A DNA stretch of 64,000 bases from NCBI GenBank assembly GCA_035079385.1, contig JAVHKY010000011.1, forward strand, positions 10,248,001 to 10,312,000. Reading direction: 5' to 3'. Position 1 is the first letter of the stretch. Every line of letters begins with the position of its first letter. Position numbers and translations under genes: made by a program. Shown here piece after piece: positions 1 through 11,333 of this stretch. Under the pieces are notes generated by a model. That model worked only from the letters and a program-made list of their open reading frames with translations. It did not search any database and was not told the origin of the DNA. This DNA is from Aspidiotus rigidus (taxonomy: Eukaryota; Arthropoda; Insecta; Hemiptera; Diaspididae).

Positions 1-790
1 AGAGGTGGTTATCAAAAGGAGAAAAATAACTTGCTCTTCTCCTTATGATTTACATTGGATTTATTTCTTCGGGGTGTGCTTTTTGACTTCTCCCACTAAA
101 CGAAAATACCATGAGTGTAACGGAATCACTAGGAATCGGTGTGGAGCCTTGAAGCTGAAAAAAATTGTCAAATCGAACTTAGCAGGTTTTGGACTTACTC
201 CGGCGCACGGCATAAAAATAAATTAATGTATGTATTGCTCGGAAGTCGAAATCTTTCCGAGTCCTCCTCCTCATAGAAAATTTATTTGGCCGATATGGCC
301 CAACTGAGTGTCAGGAAAAAACCAAGTGAACTTGACCTACTTTGAAAACGTGGAAAACTATCTGGCTTTGCTACCTTAAAATGTATAGTCAGCAAGTTGG
401 AGACTAGCGAAAGGGTCAACGGGTCATCTTAGACGCGATCAAAGACGTTGACCCACTTCAGAGACTTGGAAAATACGATCTTGAGACTCTATATCTGGTT
501 CAATGTTTTTTATGAAGTAGAAAAATTTCATGTTTTTTTCCAAGTCCTCCTCCTAATATAATATGATTTGACGCGGAATTTTTGGTCATGTCTTTTAAGT
601 GATCAGAGCTCCCCCTCCTCGTATTATTGATGCGATTGACTACATAAAAAATTTCTGTTTAGGAATTGGATCGTCGAGAGCAGAGAAGCGAGTATCTAAT
701 CGGTTCCCGATCGCACGGGAGCGAACTGATAAGACAAAAATTGAATGAAAACTTAAGTACACTTCCACGGACAAGAAGAACTCTTTAGTC

Positions 791-1691
791 ATGTTTTCTG
801 CCCAAAAAGTCTTTTTTCTGGTGCTGTATCATGCATTTGTGATTGAATTTTTTCGTAAGTCTCTTGATTTTCTTATTTTATTGAGAAGGCCATAATCAGT
901 TCTATGATGTTTGTTGCCTTTGTCCAGCCTCAGTAGATTGTCAGAAAACGAACAAAACGCATTGCGAAACTAGGGATCTAAGAATACCCACTGGTACTCA
1001 TCATTTGGATTTAAAAAATTGTACGATATACTATTGTCGAGAAACGCATATAAGACATGCGGAAATCGATTTTTACATGTAAGTCCCGAAGATTGATATT
1101 TCAAAATAATATATACCGGTAGATCAGTGTTTACAAGCGAGCGAAGCCGATATTTTTGAATACAAAAAACCGTAGGGCGAAGGGGACTGAAATTCATCGA
1201 GTACACTCAGACAGTCCAGAAAGAATCTGCCAGAGGCGAAGAATAGCGGTGCTGGGTTTAGAGAAATGAATTTCCTCCCGGAAACTCCCGACTGTAAAGT
1301 TCGACTATTTCTTTTAGGCGAAGTGACGAGAAAAACTTTTCGGACCCTCAAATACCACCTCATCTTCCTCAAAATGTACACTCCAACCTATGTCCACGCG
1401 AATGAAACTAAAAAAAAAATCGTTTGCGTTCTTGTTGTCAAATAGATGCAGAGGAATTGATAAGATACTGTTTGACGACCTCTACCAAGACTGTTTTGAC
1501 AATAACTGCGATACTGGAGAATTCCTACACCATAAGTAAGGACATAGATATTCTATGATCAACTGATGTTTGTAACACAAATCAATTAGAGGATTTAAAA
1601 TATATTTTTCAGAGTAAAAAAAATTCGGAATCAGGTTCGTTCTAAGAAGAAAGAAAATCAACAAAAGAAAAGCGTTACTTCATTCGTGTAG
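791..1691 (+). CDS. small secreted six-cysteine protein (SVWC-like), gene 1, four exons
   Basis: Exons 791-854, 934-1078, 1447-1536 and 1613-1691 splice in frame (GT-AG throughout) to about 125 residues. Exon 1 encodes a hydrophobic signal peptide (MFSAQKVFFLVL...) and ends in phase 1; exon 2 ends in phase 2. Exon 2 carries C-x18-C-x4-C (second pair NCTIYYC) and exon 3 carries CRGID, then QDCFDNNC, then GEFL. Exon 4 gives a short basic tail rich in K and Q. Cysteine spacing and exon phases match the other members in this window, so this is one paralogous family. SVWC proteins and the tick 8.9-kDa family have a similar arrangement and are secreted; membership is inferred from pattern, not from a search. 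If the exon-3 donor (GTAAGG at 1537) is not used, the protein stops at 1540 after 100 residues. Substrate and role are unknown. Confidence 0.72.
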
Positions 1692-3261
1692 ACTTGACAT
1701 CTGTTGCAATCGAATAAATGTTCACACAAAATCTTTCCGAGTACAAAATATTCCTTCTTGCGGTCGTGAGCACTCGTTCCAGCTAATTATGTCAAGTTAC
1801 TCAGTGAAACGAATAAATGCACTTGTCGCCATTTGGTATCAAATGAAAAAAGGATACGAATAGGCCTCAAGGTACAGAATTGGTTTAGTGGCATGTAGTT
1901 TGAAGTATACGAGTACGCCTGGCAATATAAGAAATTTTCCGGACTCATCTTTTAAGCTAAGGACGCATACGGAAAACAATGATTCGAACCCAGGCGAATT
2001 GAGACTCCTCCAATTCTACGACAGTGGGGAGGACAAGGTAAACAAAGCCCTGGAAAACTACCTCTTCGACCTCCACTGTTCGTCCCAGTTGAAGCTCTCT
2101 TTGGATTCCCCGGCTGGAAGGGCTCCAACAGGGACAGACCAGAAGCCCTTCGGATCTACACATTTCATTCCCATTTGAAGCCCTGTTCCCCTTTCCTGAA
2201 GCACTTGGCATTCGTTGGCTTCCAGTGCGGACAATATTTACCGGGGAGAGGATGAAACTGCCACCCGTAAGCGTACATCTACAATGATCAACACATTCGG
2301 AAACTACACGTACTTCGGATCGTCTCCCTTATCTTCTTGAAGAAAGAAACAGGGCTATTAAAAGACTTGCTACAGCTATTTCCAACTATGCCATCAGCAG
2401 GAGAACCTTCTTACATGTCAACTAGAAGGAGAGGGGTACAGTTATCGAGAACGACCCAAGCTGCCTGAAATTAACCCCTACATTTTGAGCCGGACGGTCG
2501 TATCTTGAACGCAGCACAGTCACTTAAGAGACTCTGCTAGAGTGCAATCACCGAGAGAAGACCTTGAGTTACGTGTTTCCGATACTGAAAAAGAAAATAA
2601 TCGTCAGAAGCTTTTAATTGTCCTTTCTTTTTTCGTGAAAGTCCAAAAAATTTCTCAAACGTTGAATTATAATTCAAAAGCTTATCATCCTCTTAAACTC
2701 CTTATCAGAGCGTGATATTATCCCTATCTCACGACCCGCTTCGATTTATTTACATTGTATAGAAAGTCGTTGCTTCCAATCGAACAATTTTCTCAAAGGA
2801 CTTGAAAACATTTTTATTTTTTTACTCATCATCGTTTGGTTTTTAAAACGCATAAAAATCGTATGGAACCTCTTTTGATTTTTGGAAATGCCTTTCTTTT
2901 TTCTATCTTAATAATTTTCAATTTTTTTCTTTGGTCGAGTCATTTTTTCCTTCTCTCTTACGTAAGCTCGCACTTATCAGATTTTCACTTTTTTTCCCCC
3001 GCTTCTGGCCGCGTAACTTGTGCTCGAAACGATAAAATCTGAATTCAATCCGAGTTATTAAATCAACCTTTTTTACTATGGATGAGATCGCTGACGCACA
3101 TATTATGCATATCGATAGAGGAGAAAGAAAGAATAAAAAAAAAGAAAAAAAAAAGCTATTTCATCGAAACTGAAATAATTACGAGTACCTTGTAACCCAG
3201 AACGACTAATATTTTTGAATTTCGTTTTCTTTTAAATATTTCGACCTTCTTACTTCACGAG

Positions 3262-5362
3262 ATGTCCTATAAATTTACGGTGGTGATTTGTAGCGTATGT
3301 TTCCTACAGACAATCACTAGTACTATCGAACCGCCTCGTAAGTACCTAGTGTAACAGTATTAATGCAGTCGTAAGACAAAATTTTCGTATCCGGAAAAGT
3401 TCGTTACTCTTTGGCGAGCTAGGCGAGAATTTTTCATCTTGTTCCTCATTAGTTAGTCGTTTCATTGCCAAAATTTTTACAGATTACCGCGTTATTTATT
3501 TATTTATGTTCCTCTCTCTTTTTCTTTCTTTCGCGTCGCTTAAATAAATGTGCGCAGTAACTTAATAATGTCGATCACGGCACGACTGGATTTCAGTCAT
3601 ATAAAAACAAGCGTATGCTTGTTATTACAGTAAGCTTTTGCTGGTTACCCTCGAAGACTTTCTTTCGTTCAATAAACCTTTACTTGTTCGATTCTTTACA
3701 GCTCCTGTCAGTTCGCAAGAGACTCCATGCTTAGCGGTAGGAAAAAGCATCATACCGGGAACATATTATTTGGATGCAGAAAACTGCACTGTATATTATT
3801 GTGAGAAGTTGAGAACTGGAGAAGGTGAACTGCATACACATGTGTAAGTCTGGATCAAATTTCTCTCTTCAAAGACAGAATTGATAATTATGACAGTGAG
3901 GCAACTTAGACATTTTTAAATCAATAAAAAGGGTATTCATTTTCAGTTGATCCGGACATTTTGCCAAGATAATCCTGCCTCAAATCTACGACGACGAAAT
4001 GTTTAGAATGAATCTGCTACTCCTGATTTATCAACAAAACTCCATCCCTATCGCATTCAATGACACGAATAAAGTCCTCGGCCTCTACTCTCACTTCGAA
4101 CACACACAGCTACCGAATATTAAAGAAATGAAAGCCAAGAGCCTCAGAGTCTAAACGTCTTCAAATACCTATCCCGTTCTTCCACCGGTTGTATCTGTAA
4201 AATTCTACTTCCCCTCTACCATACCCTAGTCCGATATATCCTAGATTATGGATCACCTGTATATTGGACTCACACCTTCATCACCACAGTTCGAAATTCC
4301 GCCATTCGTATCTGCACGGGCGCTTTTCGCATTAGGTCTAGCCGCCGAATCAAGTTATACTCCACTACATTTTTTTGTAAACTTTATCGAACTGTCAGTC
4401 TCCCCACCTCTGTCTAACAACTTCCTCAAACTTAATTCACAACATTCTCTTAAATCGTCCTACTTATTGCAATACTTTCAACAACATGCTCTACTTCTCA
4501 ACTATTTCCTTCACAAGAGAATTCACTTCCATTGCCTAGTCCCAGTATTTTCCACATTACCCCCTTAAGCCTTACCTACTCTCAAAACAATACACAACCT
4601 GTGTCGACCACCCAAAAACTCCACCAACCCTACACCACAGCGTGTTCGCTGTAGTCTTTCAAGATACATCGACGCTCGCCTCTTTAGATTCTACGCATGT
4701 TTACGGGAGAGAGTCAATCCGCTCCCGGTCCCCCCGGAAGCCATACAAAGGTATCATAACCCTCTAACATGGTAGCGGAGCGTGGTTTCGATCCATGGAC
4801 CCCCCTACACAACTTGTTTCAGTCGCTGCAGCTGTTTGGGTCCGACCACACCTGGGTGGGGAGTGTTAGAATATGTAAGGTCTCCACCATCGGCCGCTAC
4901 CTCGGCTTGCTGAGCTGTCCTTGACTCACGGTGACTTGCCGTACTCGTACTTCGCACCTCAGTGTGTTTGCTATACTTGTTCAAGATACATCCTCGAGCT
5001 TGGGGACGCTTGTCTCTGTTAATTCCCGCGTGTATACGCGTCTGTGTTTACCCACTCCCAGTCCCGGGAGCCACCCGAGAGTTCACAACCCTCCTACAGT
5101 TTCTGCCTGTAATTTAGGGATTTTATGGTGATTGCTGAAACGTGCAAGAGTAGAGGAATCAAAAGCATGATTGGGAGTTATTTTCAAACGTTTCAATTTC
5201 CTCTGGACAGGGAGGCAAACCAACTGTTCACCTACGGAATAATTGAGGTGATGACTCACGTTTTCCTTTTTCAGTTGCAGAAATATTCAACGACAATACT
5301 TGGAATGGTATCGAGATTGCCTGGAAAACGATTGTGATTTGGGAGAGTTCTTATTGTATTAA
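3262..5362 (+). CDS. small secreted six-cysteine protein (SVWC-like), gene 2, three exons
   Basis: Exons 3262-3337 (signal peptide, phase 1), 3702-3843 (phase 2) and 5275-5362 join to 101 codons plus TAA. Exon 2 holds C-x9-G-x8-C-x4-C with the motif NCTVYYC; exon 3 begins VCRNIQ and ends with RDCLENDC then GEFLLY. This is the closest relative of gene 1. Intron 2 (3844-5274) is swollen by a Jockey-like fragment and a miniature LTR element. The stop codon TAA is followed directly by GTGAGT, a perfect donor sitting where the longer paralogues splice to exon 4, so the gene seems to have lost exon 4 by gaining a stop at the old exon border. A Penelope-like fragment begins just downstream (about 5407). 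Confidence 0.72.
3950..4621 (+). mobile_element. Jockey-like non-LTR retrotransposon fragment (end of RT and connection region)
   Basis: Translation in shifting frames gives VLGLY at about 4077, then LVRYILDYGSPVY near 4226-4264 and RICTGAF near 4309. These are the standard landmarks after the RT palm of Jockey/I-type elements (LG.FD, lVrs.LDYGs.vY, l.tGAFrtsP). Several frameshifts and stops show that it is dead. It lies in intron 2 of the six-cysteine gene 2, same strand, and is cut off on its 3' side by the miniature LTR element. Confidence 0.8.
4622..5098 (+). mobile_element. miniature LTR retrotransposon (TRIM-like) with tRNA-iMet primer site
   Basis: The right LTR runs 4864-5098, starting TGTTAGAATATG and ending CTCCTACA. 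A truncated left LTR copy (about 4622-4769) ends in CCTCTAACA. Both share GTGTTYGCTRTA...CAAGATACATC and a purine/pyrimidine-rich end. Directly after the left LTR, position 4770 starts TGGTAGCGGAGCGTGG followed by TTTCGATCC. Its complement has a CCA end and the AUCGAAA T-loop peculiar to eukaryotic initiator tRNA-Met, so it reads as a primer-binding site. A purine tract GGTGGGGAG lies immediately before the right LTR. Only about 94 bp separate the LTRs, so nothing is coded. Confidence 0.7.
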
Positions 5363-5399
5363 GTGAGTACGGCAACTCCATCTTGTTCTCGTTCAAGTT

Positions 5400-5640
5400 T
5401 TTTAGGAATTTTAAGTTTAAGTCTCCTCACTCTGTGAAGAGGTTGGTTTCCTTGGCTGATAAGCTTGAGGATGTAAATCTTCCTTCAGGTTCGATCTTTT
5501 GCCCATATGATGTTGTTAGTCTGTTTCCGGACAATCTCAAGGCTACTGCTATCTAACGCATGAGTGATCTGCCTGTCAAACGAAGCCCCAGTATACTAGA
5601 GTAGGGTCAGAAGGAATTTTTTCAAGTCCCCAAAGTAGGT
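5400..5640 (+). mobile_element. Penelope-like element, reverse transcriptase fragment
   Basis: Frame 5407-5559 reads NFKFKSPHSVKRL..., LADKLEDVNLPSG and then FCPYDVVSLFPD. The pattern 'sFDVvSLFtniP' after a 'kSp.sv...' stretch is the RT motif region typical of Penelope-like elements. A stop follows, so this is a short relic. It starts within 50 bp of the end of the six-cysteine gene 2. Confidence 0.7.
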
Positions 5641-5989
5641 CAAGGTCACTGACGACGTGACATAAACCGTGACGCTTCTCTGTGACGATTTTCGCACCTT
5701 GAAAAACCATCAAAAAACCTTTACAGTTTTCTGTGACGGTTTCACAAAAGCAGTTCCGATCTTAAGAGCATATTATAGAAAGTTGAAAAAATCTACTCAA
5801 AAAAGATTTTCTGGCAGAACCATGTGTCCGTTTCGTTCGCCCCCATTCTCGGTCTTTTGTGCGATTAAGTCTAATTTTGTCAAGGGGCTGACTCGCGTAC
5901 TAGTAAGTCAAATATATTGTTTGTTAAGCTGATTAGCTCTTGAACGAAAAAACGAATACTCTAAAGGGAGAGTAAACAAATGCAAACCG

Positions 5990-6345
5990 CAGAAAATAAA
6001 AACGAAGGGAGCGCTTTCGGTTAAACAACCATCTTCAGACCTGAAATGAAAGCAACTGACGAACGAATGAGAAGGAAGAGGTATTAAGATCGTCCGAACG
6101 AGAAATCACGGTGTGAATCATAAACCTGTTCGATCAAGCCATCTTCCGGAATGTACGAGTTGAGTATAGTGATACCGTCAGTGTTGAGGTGACGCATTAT
6201 CTCTATATTCTCGAGGGCGATACGCTTACGGTAGGAATTCTCCTTATGGAGGAGCTTTTCGGATCCCTCGCGGAAACTGTGGCCACTGTTAATCAAATGA
6301 TCAGCGAAAGCTGACTCCCCTAAGCGTCCCTTCTTCCAAGACTTC
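5990..6345 (-). mobile_element. Penelope-like element, 3' part with GIY-YIG endonuclease remnant
   Basis: The minus-strand frame 6345-6084 reads ESAFADHLINSGHSF, then RKRIALENIEIMRHL and YIPEDGLIEQVYD, the C-terminal half of the GIY-YIG domain carried by endonuclease-positive Penelope-like elements. Next to it (about 6010-6060) is the motif GAGCGCTTTCGGTTAA...ATCTTCAG...GAAAGCAACTGAC, which recurs beside other such remnants in this window and is probably the element's terminal sequence. Confidence 0.75.
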
Positions 6346-6559
6346 AGGATTCGTTTAACTGATTAGCTCTCCAAAAGCAAGAATTATATTGAGATCGAGA
6401 GGTTTCACCATCCTCGAGGTCTCGGGGTCACGGCTGATGACGTCATAGTTTATTATAAAGGAAAGAAAGGAATACAGTATACAGGGATATTAGGGCCTAG
6501 ATATAGTGTAAAGTCAGTATGGTCTGCATATAACAAATAATGTTCGAGGGGAATCTTAG

Positions 6560-6760
6560 ACCTAGTATAACTTAAGCCTAGTACATATCTCCTATCATAT
6601 ATAGCTCGGAGGTAGGAATTTTTCCAAGTCCCCTTCCTATCATATATGGCTGGAGGGTCGAAATTTTTCCAAGTACCCCTCCTATCATATATAGCTCGGA
6701 GGTAGGAATTTTTCTAAGTCTCTCTCCCCTCTCCGTGACGTCATCAACGTCGCTCGCACC
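6560..6760. repeat. short tandem cluster of the dispersed TATATAGCTCGGAGG motif
   Basis: Three successive copies of a unit of about 55 bp read: CTATCATATATAGCTCGGAGG, then a GAATTTTTCCAAGTCC part. The same unit returns at 7740-7880, 10400-10450, 10740-10830, 23580, 47200-47260, 48690-48760, 52250-52480, 52980-53240, 57590-57870 and 63300-63580. No coding potential; probably part of an abundant repeat family. Confidence 0.75.
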
Positions 6761-6922
6761 CGCGTGGACGAAAATTTCCTGGAAGTACCCCCATCGAAAT
6801 GGATAGCGGGTTCCCCGCTAAAACGTCCGTCGTCCGTAGATTCCAAATACAGAAATACATTTTGTTTAAAAATATCAATATAATTAATCTCCACTTACAA
6901 TGCCAGTGTACTTTTTTCCCAG

Positions 6923-7222
6923 GATACTATTTTGGTTTACAAATGAAAAGAAGGAATAGAATTTTAAAAAATAATCAAAATCAAGTGGGTCTCCAAGCAT
7001 CCAATATCCTTTTTTGTTCTTCCTCGCTCATTGAACCACCTGATGATTTCCTGAAACATGAGAATACAATTAAAACATCAACATTTTTAAATGCTAGTCT
7101 AAAAGAATCTAAAAATGATATTTCAGTACCCATCAAAATTTTTGGCCTACTTCTACGGAGATTTCTCAACTCAGAAACTGGGAAGACGAGGCTACGTATG
7201 CTTTGTGATAAAATCATGGCCT
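6923..7222 (+). CDS. candidate coding exon of unknown gene, copy A
   Basis: After a strong acceptor (CTTTTTTCCCAG, ending 6922) an open frame reads YYFGLQMKRRNRIL and later LKESKNDIS, IKIFG and LLRR. A second copy at 11334-11660 keeps the same frame, with a 3-bp in-frame length difference and many third-position changes (for example TCTAAAAAT versus TCCAAAAAC), which suggests protein-level constraint. No family recognised, and the flanking exons and donor are not identified. It could also be a fragment of an unknown mobile element protein. Confidence 0.4.
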
Positions 7223-7229
7223 AGCTCGT

Positions 7230-8310
7230 GAATTTCTTTCATATAGAGGCGCACCCCTCGTTATTAAACTGTAAGAAGAGCTATCTCAGTCGTACTGCAT
7301 TTTGAGCCGTCTTACTTATGAGGGAGGCTCTCTCGCTCCGCTCGCTCGCCTCCGGTCTTAGGTTACTATAGGCGTTATGTACTGTAAAATGAGCTCTCTA
7401 ATCCACGTGGACGGGTGGATTGAACCTTGAATTTGCAAATTTCAGAATCAGGTTCGAGATCGGTGACGTGGAGAAGGTCTTAGAGTCAGCCTAGTATACG
7501 AATAGTTTACAGACTACTCGCACACCCACGCAAATTTTAGAATGAGTCTAAGGATCGACCTATTCGAGCTATTTTTAACACGGACCTGTTCTATGGAGGG
7601 CTTTTTGAAAATTTTGGCGCACGCCATCCAACAAAAAACTTGGAAATATGAGTCATATGAGATTTGGTATTGAGAATTCAAGGAAGCTCAGACCTCGATA
7701 AAGCTAGTATAATATAGTTTGAGAGTCTAAATTTTTTCTAGAATCTCGAGCTATATATAATAGGAGGGGGACTTGGAAAAATGAAGACTCTCGAGCTGTA
7801 TATGATAGAAGGGGGACTTTGAAAAATTCCTATCATATATGGCTCGAGAGTTGAAATTTTTCAAGTCCCCCTCCTAGCATCTCGAGGGTCAAGAAAAATT
7901 TGAGTATTCTCGAACTATATTATACTAGGCTTAAGGTCCAGGCCATCTTTATACTAATGTAGAAATAAATTGCGATCACGTAATGAGTGAACAATTTTTC
8001 ATTTTTTTTTTACATGTTTTTGTTTAATTTTTCGTCGTTCACCTGATGATGTACCGCACAGTCGGTACGAAACACATGTTGTTTTCTACATTATTACTAT
8101 GTCTCGTAGTTTCGAAGAAACCCTCCAACTTACTTCTTTATACTAGCTTTATACTACGTCTAGGCTTCCTTGACTTCTCAATATCAAATTCAATTTGACT
8201 CATAAAACCGGTTCCCTGCGTCCCTCGTTTAACTTCGTTAAGGAAGCCGTCGTTTTTCCAAGTCCCAAGGTCTTTAGTACGCACATTTTGAAATTAGGGT
8301 AAACTCGGTA
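7230..8310. other. gene-free stretch with dispersed repeats
   Basis: No supportable gene. Contents: two clusters of the TATATAGCTCGAGAG-type repeat (7740-7880) and, at about 8030-8100, a CACCTGATGATG...GGTACGAAAC segment like the ends of Penelope-like elements. A stretch homologous to about 12290-12420 (CACGTGG..ACGGGTGGATTGAAC) belongs to the tandem segmental duplication. Confidence 0.5.
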
Positions 8311-8314
8311 AAGG

Positions 8315-9865
8315 TCAGAGCAAAGACACGAAACATGTCAGGAAAAAGAAGAAGGAGCATCCGTCGATGGATACGATTACTCCTCCTTGCACTGTAGTCG
8401 GAGACGAAAAAAAATTCTGCAGTATCCTGAGAAAATTTTGATTATATCGAACATCGTTCTCTCATGGCACAACTCGAATTGCTCCTCTCTCAACAGTATG
8501 ACCTTGTCGGTGGTCGTATTCGCATCATTTGCGCTTACTTATCATATAAGTAGTTCCTTATTAACCCAGACCAGGAATTTTTGTTGTACTCCTAGAAAGG
8601 ACGCTGTAAGATTATACTACCCTAAATAACTTACGGAGAAGGAGGATCATTGGAGCGTACACTATTGTAAGAAACTGTCACGTTTCTATCAGTTCCCGGT
8701 AATCTAAATTCGGCCAATTTAGTCTTTTGATATTCTGTTTGGTTATCCGAATCTTTTGTCTTGTCACCACCGTCCATTGCATTACATATAATTACCTAAT
8801 AAAACAATTTTCAATACTATATTAGCAAAATGAGTTCCAAGAGTTAAAATGATGAAATCCAAAATTCGTATGACTTTGTAATAATAATGCTGATATTCAA
8901 TAAAGTTAGCGTACAATGTAGGACAAAATCGTAACATAATTCACGGTTTCCAGTTTGAAATTTACTTGCCGAGGAAGAAGGTTGTCTGGATTAGGTACAT
9001 CTGCCTCTTCCCCAACATGTTTGAATACATAGGTAGTATTGTATGACTTACGGCCTAATGCGACACAATTCGAACTCTAAGAAACCTAATAGGAAGAAGG
9101 AGCACAGAGCTATTGAGATCTCTCCATTTTTGTATCCTGAGCAAGCAATATACTTGAGGATTGTAAAACTGTCCCACTCGATGAGAGAAGTAACGTTCGC
9201 AGACCTTTGAAGATCAGTGTTCAATCAGACGTTTGATAATTCCACAAATAAATCAAAAACATTCATCCCAAAAAAAAAAATGTTACATTATTGACCACTT
9301 CGTATAACGAACAAAAATTAATCCTTCTTTTAACGATTGCAGATAAATTCTTTGATTAATTAAAAATTATTCATGATGAAAACTTAGTACCATACCTGGA
9401 GGATCAAGGTTGTCAAACCTAAACGGAGAAACATTTTGCTGGTCAACATTTTTGTATACGAGTAGTTCGAATGAATCAGCGCTCAGATTTGTACGATTTC
9501 CACTGATTATTGTACGGATACAAAGTGTGTCGAGGAACGAAGCTGTGTAAGCAAATTTTTTGGACTTCTGCGTCGTGCGATTGAATAAAAGAAACACCTG
9601 TCTGCCGTTCTCAATGTTGCGAAATGAGGTGACAATATCTATTTTTTTGCTAAACATTTTTTATGCTTGGTAAGAAGTAAGACGTTCTTGTACTAAATAA
9701 CGAGTGGCCTATCTATCAATATTTCGAAAATATTTATTATTATTTCTAAAAATTTTTTTATGACACCAGTTGTTCAAGTTTAGCACATGAATGTATTCAG
9801 CGGTTTCTACTCCAAAAATACGATTTCTTATTTTTAAGTTTTCATAATAATATTGAAAATTCTTT
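8315..9865 (-). CDS. uncharacterised multi-exon secreted or membrane-anchored protein, copy A (apparently intact, 5' end not found)
   Basis: Minus-strand exons 9865-9767, 9649-9391, 9204-9154, 9076-8966, 8795-8635 and 8426-8315 join with matching phases (2,0,0,0,2) and end in TGA. They give about 263 residues without an initiator Met, so at least one 5' exon is missing. Copy B (13011-14459) differs by insertions and deletions that are all multiples of three inside the exons, while a 2-bp difference falls in the 75-77 bp intron after exon 3; this supports the model. The end of exon 2 (V-K-V...P...DNLDPP) and of exon 4 (V-K-V...P...DNLLP) look like repeats of one unit. The last exon ends in a hydrophobic run (VIVSIDGCSFFFFLTCFVSLL), compatible with a GPI signal or membrane anchor. 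One donor (GTACTA after exon 2) is weak. Family not recognised. Confidence 0.55.
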
Positions 9866-9869
9866 CTTC

Positions 9870-10236
9870 AAAAAATAAATTGCATTAATCGGTGCCATTC
9901 TGAAGATAATCATGTCCAATTTCATCTTTATTCTTCGGGCCAAGTTTTCCCTGGCGCTGGTATGTAGACGACGTTCTGTATACTGGACTGGTCCTCAAGA
10001 TCTCCTTAGTAAGTTTCTCACGCGTATCTGAATGAACAATACCCTTCCAAAAAATTTACTTTGAAGGTTGGACGGTTCTCTATAAGCTACTTGGTTTACA
10101 CTATCTCAGAGAGATGCTGTCTATGAGTTTGAGATCTACAGAAAAGATACATCGACCAATTTTATAGTCCACGGGTCGGAATTTTTTCCATTCGGTTTAC
10201 TTATTTATTCATTATTTTATTGATGTATTTTTCTAT

Positions 10237-10295
<59 letters not shown>

Positions 10296-11280
10296 TTATT
10301 TTATTAATTATTTACTGTATTTATTTATCTATTTTATTTATTTGTTTATTTGGTTTCTTTCTTCCTTTCTTTTCTCTCTTTTTTATATGATAGGAAAGCA
10401 AGTCCCCTATCATATATATTTCGGAGGTCTTCTGTAGTGGTTTTTTCAATAGGCCTACAAACCTTATTACTAATAGGTTTAGCCTCGTATAACACGGACG
10501 GACGGACACACGCACGCAAATTTCGAAATCATTGTAGGGGTCAGAGCAATGGCAAGAAACATGTCAAAACAAATTCGACCCATAGAACAAGTTCTCTGCG
10601 TTCCTCGTTTGACATCGTTAAGGAAGCCTCAGTTCTTCGATCGGCCTAAGGGTTGAGCTATTTTAACAGGAAACCTGTTTTATCATAGGGGGGTCGAAAA
10701 AAAGTCCACCGTCCGTCGGCCCGCAATGCTCCAAGCTCCAAAATTTTTCAAGTCCCCCTCCTATCATAAATATCACAGAGGTTGAAATTATTCAAGTCCT
10801 CATCCTGTCATATATAGCTTCAGGAATGGGGCCTGTGACGTCACAATCTGATGACTTCATAGATCAGTTTTTTTCTAAGTGCTGTTCCCATCTTATACAG
10901 CTTGGGTGGCAGGGCCCCACAGTTTGATGTCATAGGTCAACCTGAAGACGTCACAATCTGATGACGTCATAGATAAGTTTTTCTCAAGTTACCCACCAAT
11001 ATGTCATAGATCAGCCTTGTCACGTTACAACCAACATTTTTCATCTCCCATATGCCCCATAAAACAGGTTCCCTGCCACCCCTCGTTCAGCTCCATTAAA
11101 GAACCCGCGAGTTTTTCATCAAGTCTTAAGGTCATCAGCACGCAGGCCGCGCACTTGAATTTTGTAGGTGGGACAGGGGAGAAGAGAGGTGAGAGCAGAG
11201 ACATAAAGCATGTTAAAAGTCACGGCTCAGGCTGCAGTATGATCTTAGATCTTAAAATAAAATTTAAAAAAGAAATATCA
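9870..11280. other. gene-free stretch with microsatellite and dispersed repeats
   Basis: Contains a (TTTA)n microsatellite (about 10200-10350), TATATA-type dispersed repeats (10395-10430, 10740-10830), and TGACGTCA-containing repeats (10836-10970). No gene seen. The breakpoint of the segmental duplication lies near 9890. Confidence 0.6.
10200..10350. repeat. (TTTA)n microsatellite
   Basis: Almost uninterrupted ATTT/TTTA tetranucleotide repeats, purest between about 10232 and 10297, with degenerate edges. Confidence 0.97.
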
Positions 11281-11333
11281 TAGATTCCAAATACAGTAAT
11301 ATTTATGAATCACCAACGTAATCTTCTCTTTTC

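Noticed and set aside
1888..2211. Overlapping open frames on both strands
   Set aside because: No domain, no splice sites and no paralogue; neither strand shows coding signals.
4770..4800. tRNA-like sequence (TGGTAGCGGAGC... complementary to a tRNA 3' end)
   Set aside because: Only the 3' third of a tRNA is present, in antisense and directly after an LTR end; it is a primer-binding site, not a tRNA gene.
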